Positions 61,871-64,000 of a DNA stretch of 64,000 nucleotides are shown in pieces. Under the pieces are notes generated by a model. It saw nothing but the letters and a program-made list of their open reading frames with translations. It did not search any database and was not told the origin of the DNA. Numbering within the stretch: the first letter of the stretch is position 1; each line of letters begins with the position of its first letter. Source of the DNA: Cristatella mucedo (Eukaryota > Bryozoa > Phylactolaemata > Cristatellidae). The stretch covers positions 1,924,001 through 1,988,000 of the forward strand of contig WPIO01000043.1 of the NCBI GenBank assembly GCA_009760855.2, read 5' to 3'. The position numbers were made by a program, and so were the translations under genes.

Positions 61871-62747
61871 ACTGTTTGCGTAATTCGCTGGCTAGCCGCT
61901 ATGCCGTAAACCACTCAAAAAGTCGTGGACCGCATTAGGAGTCCGTTTGGATATTGAGCAGCAAAACTAGGCGCCCATTGAGACTGGAACCGTAGTCACG
62001 TTGTTGCACTGATCCTGGTCGAGCAGTGGGACTTGCAATAGTAGCAGTGATAACTTGAATATACATTTGTATAGCACCGTGGGGATAACTCAATCTCTAT
62101 CCAGCCGCTCCACGTATGCCGTGGGGCTCGAGCCCGCAACGCCCGTTCATCGAATGCATTGTTGAAAAGCTACGTACATGCTTCTTCGTGGCGTGCTTCG
62201 AACGGACAGAGCGACTCGGCTGCTTCTTCCATAAAGACCAGTTTCACAATGCACAACAAGTGCAGAACATCTGCATTGGACTAAGAGGGGGAAGTATTTG
62301 CCCCGAGCGAGAAAAGATTTCTCAGCGATTCCGTTAGTTATCGTCAAGCACAGCGAGCTAGAGCTCAAATTGCTTGCAGAGCCTATAGGAAATATGTTTA
62401 GGGTTGCTTTTAATGATATATAATGCAGGATTGATGAAGTGATAAGACTACTTAACAGCTTTGCTTTGCATAGTTCCCTAAGAGAGCTGAATCACTTATC
62501 ATGCGCTTCTCATGTGATGCAAGTCTCGAGCCCATGACCTCGGTCGTCAAAGGCGAGGACTTCAACCAATGGACCAAGCCAGAGATACAAAGTTAGCAAT
62601 AAATTGTCAGCTTTTTTTATCGTCACTCGATTTAAGAAAGATGTATGCCATTGGTTGTGCGACTGTCAGTAATATGTGCAGCAACTTACTACAGAGAGGG
62701 CAGAAGGGCAATGACAGGGTAGAAGGCACGGACGTACTAAACCACCA
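61871..62747. other. hbn upstream flank with repeat scraps
   Basis: A diverged minus-strand LINE tail lies at about 62053-62115 (ACATTTGTATAGCACCGTGG on plus). A SINE scrap lies at 62515-62580. Overlapping short frames at 62116-62368 are not recognised. Confidence 0.45.
62515..62580 (-). repeat. tRNA-derived SINE remnant
   Basis: The minus strand reads TTGGTCCATTGGTTGAAG (A-box side), GACGACCGAGGTCATGG and CTCGAGACTTGC (decayed B box). Similar to the remnant at 84-152. Confidence 0.5.
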
Positions 62748-63110
62748 GTACAGCTGAGTGCTGTCTGCATACAATTAAAGCTTGTATTTTGCTTGGCGAT
62801 TACACCGGTAGGGTGAGAACATGCGATGAAAGATGTGGAACAAGCGTAGGTCCCGGAATACCTGGTACTTTAAAAACTCCGTAGATGGCCGCTTCCCGTT
62901 GATGTCAATGCTCTCAAATCTCCCACCGAGATCGGACATAACGATTTCGCAGTGCAGCACCAATAATGCCCAAGGAAGATAAGAGGTGCTTAAGAATGAC
63001 GTGGTAATTAAATGTACTGGAGTCTGCCGAAAATATCCAGAAAAACAGGCAGATAAGAATCTTCTTCAATATTCAATATCCTGAGACGGTTGACACACAC
63101 TCTCAACGGT
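62748..63110 (-). mobile_element. decayed LINE reverse transcriptase
   Basis: Plus-strand text TTGCTTGGCGATTACACCGG and GATGGCCGCTTCCCGTTGAT aligns with the reverse-strand RT of the copy at 9.2-10.5 kb (TACTTGGCAATCACATCAGC; ATCTGTGTCCATTCACGTCA). Frames are broken. Related to family A but old. Confidence 0.55.
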
Positions 63111-64000
63111 ACTGACTAGTCGGCTGTGTGATGAACTCCAGGAGCTGACTGGGGTTAATTCACTGGACTGAGGTTATCGTTTAAGAGTTCGGCTGATTTG
63201 CTACTACTCGTTCCGACGTCTTTAACAGGAAGGGCAGTAGGAAGAATGGGCAAAAGTTGCATAAATACCCAGCCCTAATGTTGCGTTACTAGTGAATGGC
63301 TCAGAGACAGTCTTTTTTAAAAGTGCTAGGCCAAGGCCTGGGGTGAAGAATGCATTTATCATGTTACTTACGAAGGGCGGCAGCATGTCGTTGAATGTAG
63401 AAGGACGTTAGTACCTATAGGGTCTATAAGAGAACCTCTTTTATTTTTCAACTGAGAGATGAACATCAAGACGACAGTCACTAGTAGCTCGCTTAAAGAT
63501 GGACATTGAGGTACCGCAAGGAATTAGGGAGAAGATTGTAGTGTGAATGCCCCTGATGAAGAGGAGTCTAACGGGCATGTTGGTGTGAGAATTGACTTTC
63601 TGATCTTATTTATCTAGCTAACTAAAAAGCCGCAGAGGCAATCCGGCATATCACCACTGTCCTTACTAGCCACGGTGTTTCCTCGGAGGAGATAGAGGGT
63701 TGATAGATTGTCGACAGTAGCATATTTTGAGGGTGCCTTTCTTTCGATGTTTTCTATAAGCTATACTTTAACTTAGCTACAGATGAATCAGTGTGATATA
63801 AATTAGTCATCGTATCACAGTAGACAGTCAGTCCTGATCTTTTGAACACTTCAACAAGCTTAGGCTTCGTAGCTTGACAAGTGGAATGTCTGCCTTAAGC
63901 CATAGACTATCCGGGTGGCTTGCTGAGTAAACCCGTACATTTGTATCCAACAGGGTCAAAGACTGCCAGGCCGCACGCAATTGTTCGTGCCTTGGTATGA
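63111..64000. other. no feature seen
   Basis: Unique AT-richer sequence to the window end. No gene or repeat recognised. Confidence 0.4.

Overview
This is nuclear DNA of an animal. Its few genes are split into small exons with GT-AG splice sites, it has CpG-rich islands around a developmental homeobox gene, and most of the rest is transposon debris and simple repeats. A homeobrain-type gene, a family known from invertebrates and absent from vertebrates, points to an invertebrate. I cannot name the phylum from sequence alone.

Three protein-coding genes can be supported. (1) A minus-strand RhoGEF gene of FGD type occupies about 6-22 kb. Four exons (21967-21293, 21102-21013, 10911-10751, 6104-5948) join with matching phases into an alanine-rich N-terminus followed by the first half of a DH domain. 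The rest (end of DH, PH, FYVE) should lie beyond the left edge. (2) A plus-strand ankyrin-repeat gene starts near 36.6-36.8 kb. Exons at 36796-36882, 37148-37234 and 43671-43781 join in phase 0; its 3' end was not found. (3) A complete minus-strand homeobrain (hbn) gene lies at 61523-56151. Its three exons give a 318-residue protein with an eh1-like N-terminal motif, an acidic region, a paired-class homeodomain split at residues 46/47 and an OAR-like C-terminus. It sits in a long CpG-rich block (about 55.6-61.9 kb). Two other CpG-rich blocks (25.4-26.4 and 46.95-48.15 kb) hold no gene I can name; the first could be the promoter of the RhoGEF gene.

The rest is mostly mobile DNA. Two LINE families of the L2/CR1 type dominate. 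Family A ends in an (ATT)n tail and family B in a (CATTA)n tail. All copies are 5'-truncated and broken. A Tigger/pogo DNA transposon (31428-34985) was inserted into the tail of a family A LINE and later received two LINE insertions itself. Family B copies also sit inside family A copies at 8.2 kb and 53.3 kb, which gives a relative age order. A tRNA-derived SINE family is scattered through the window, with two near-identical full copies at 22.4 and 46.6 kb. Notable simple DNA includes 25 perfect copies of an 11-bp minisatellite, long (TA)n, (GA)n, (TG)n, (CT)n and (AGAC)n tracts, and a 76-bp-arm inverted repeat made from LINE tails.

The three genes show no shared pathway. I found no CRISPR array, rRNA gene or clear functional tRNA gene.
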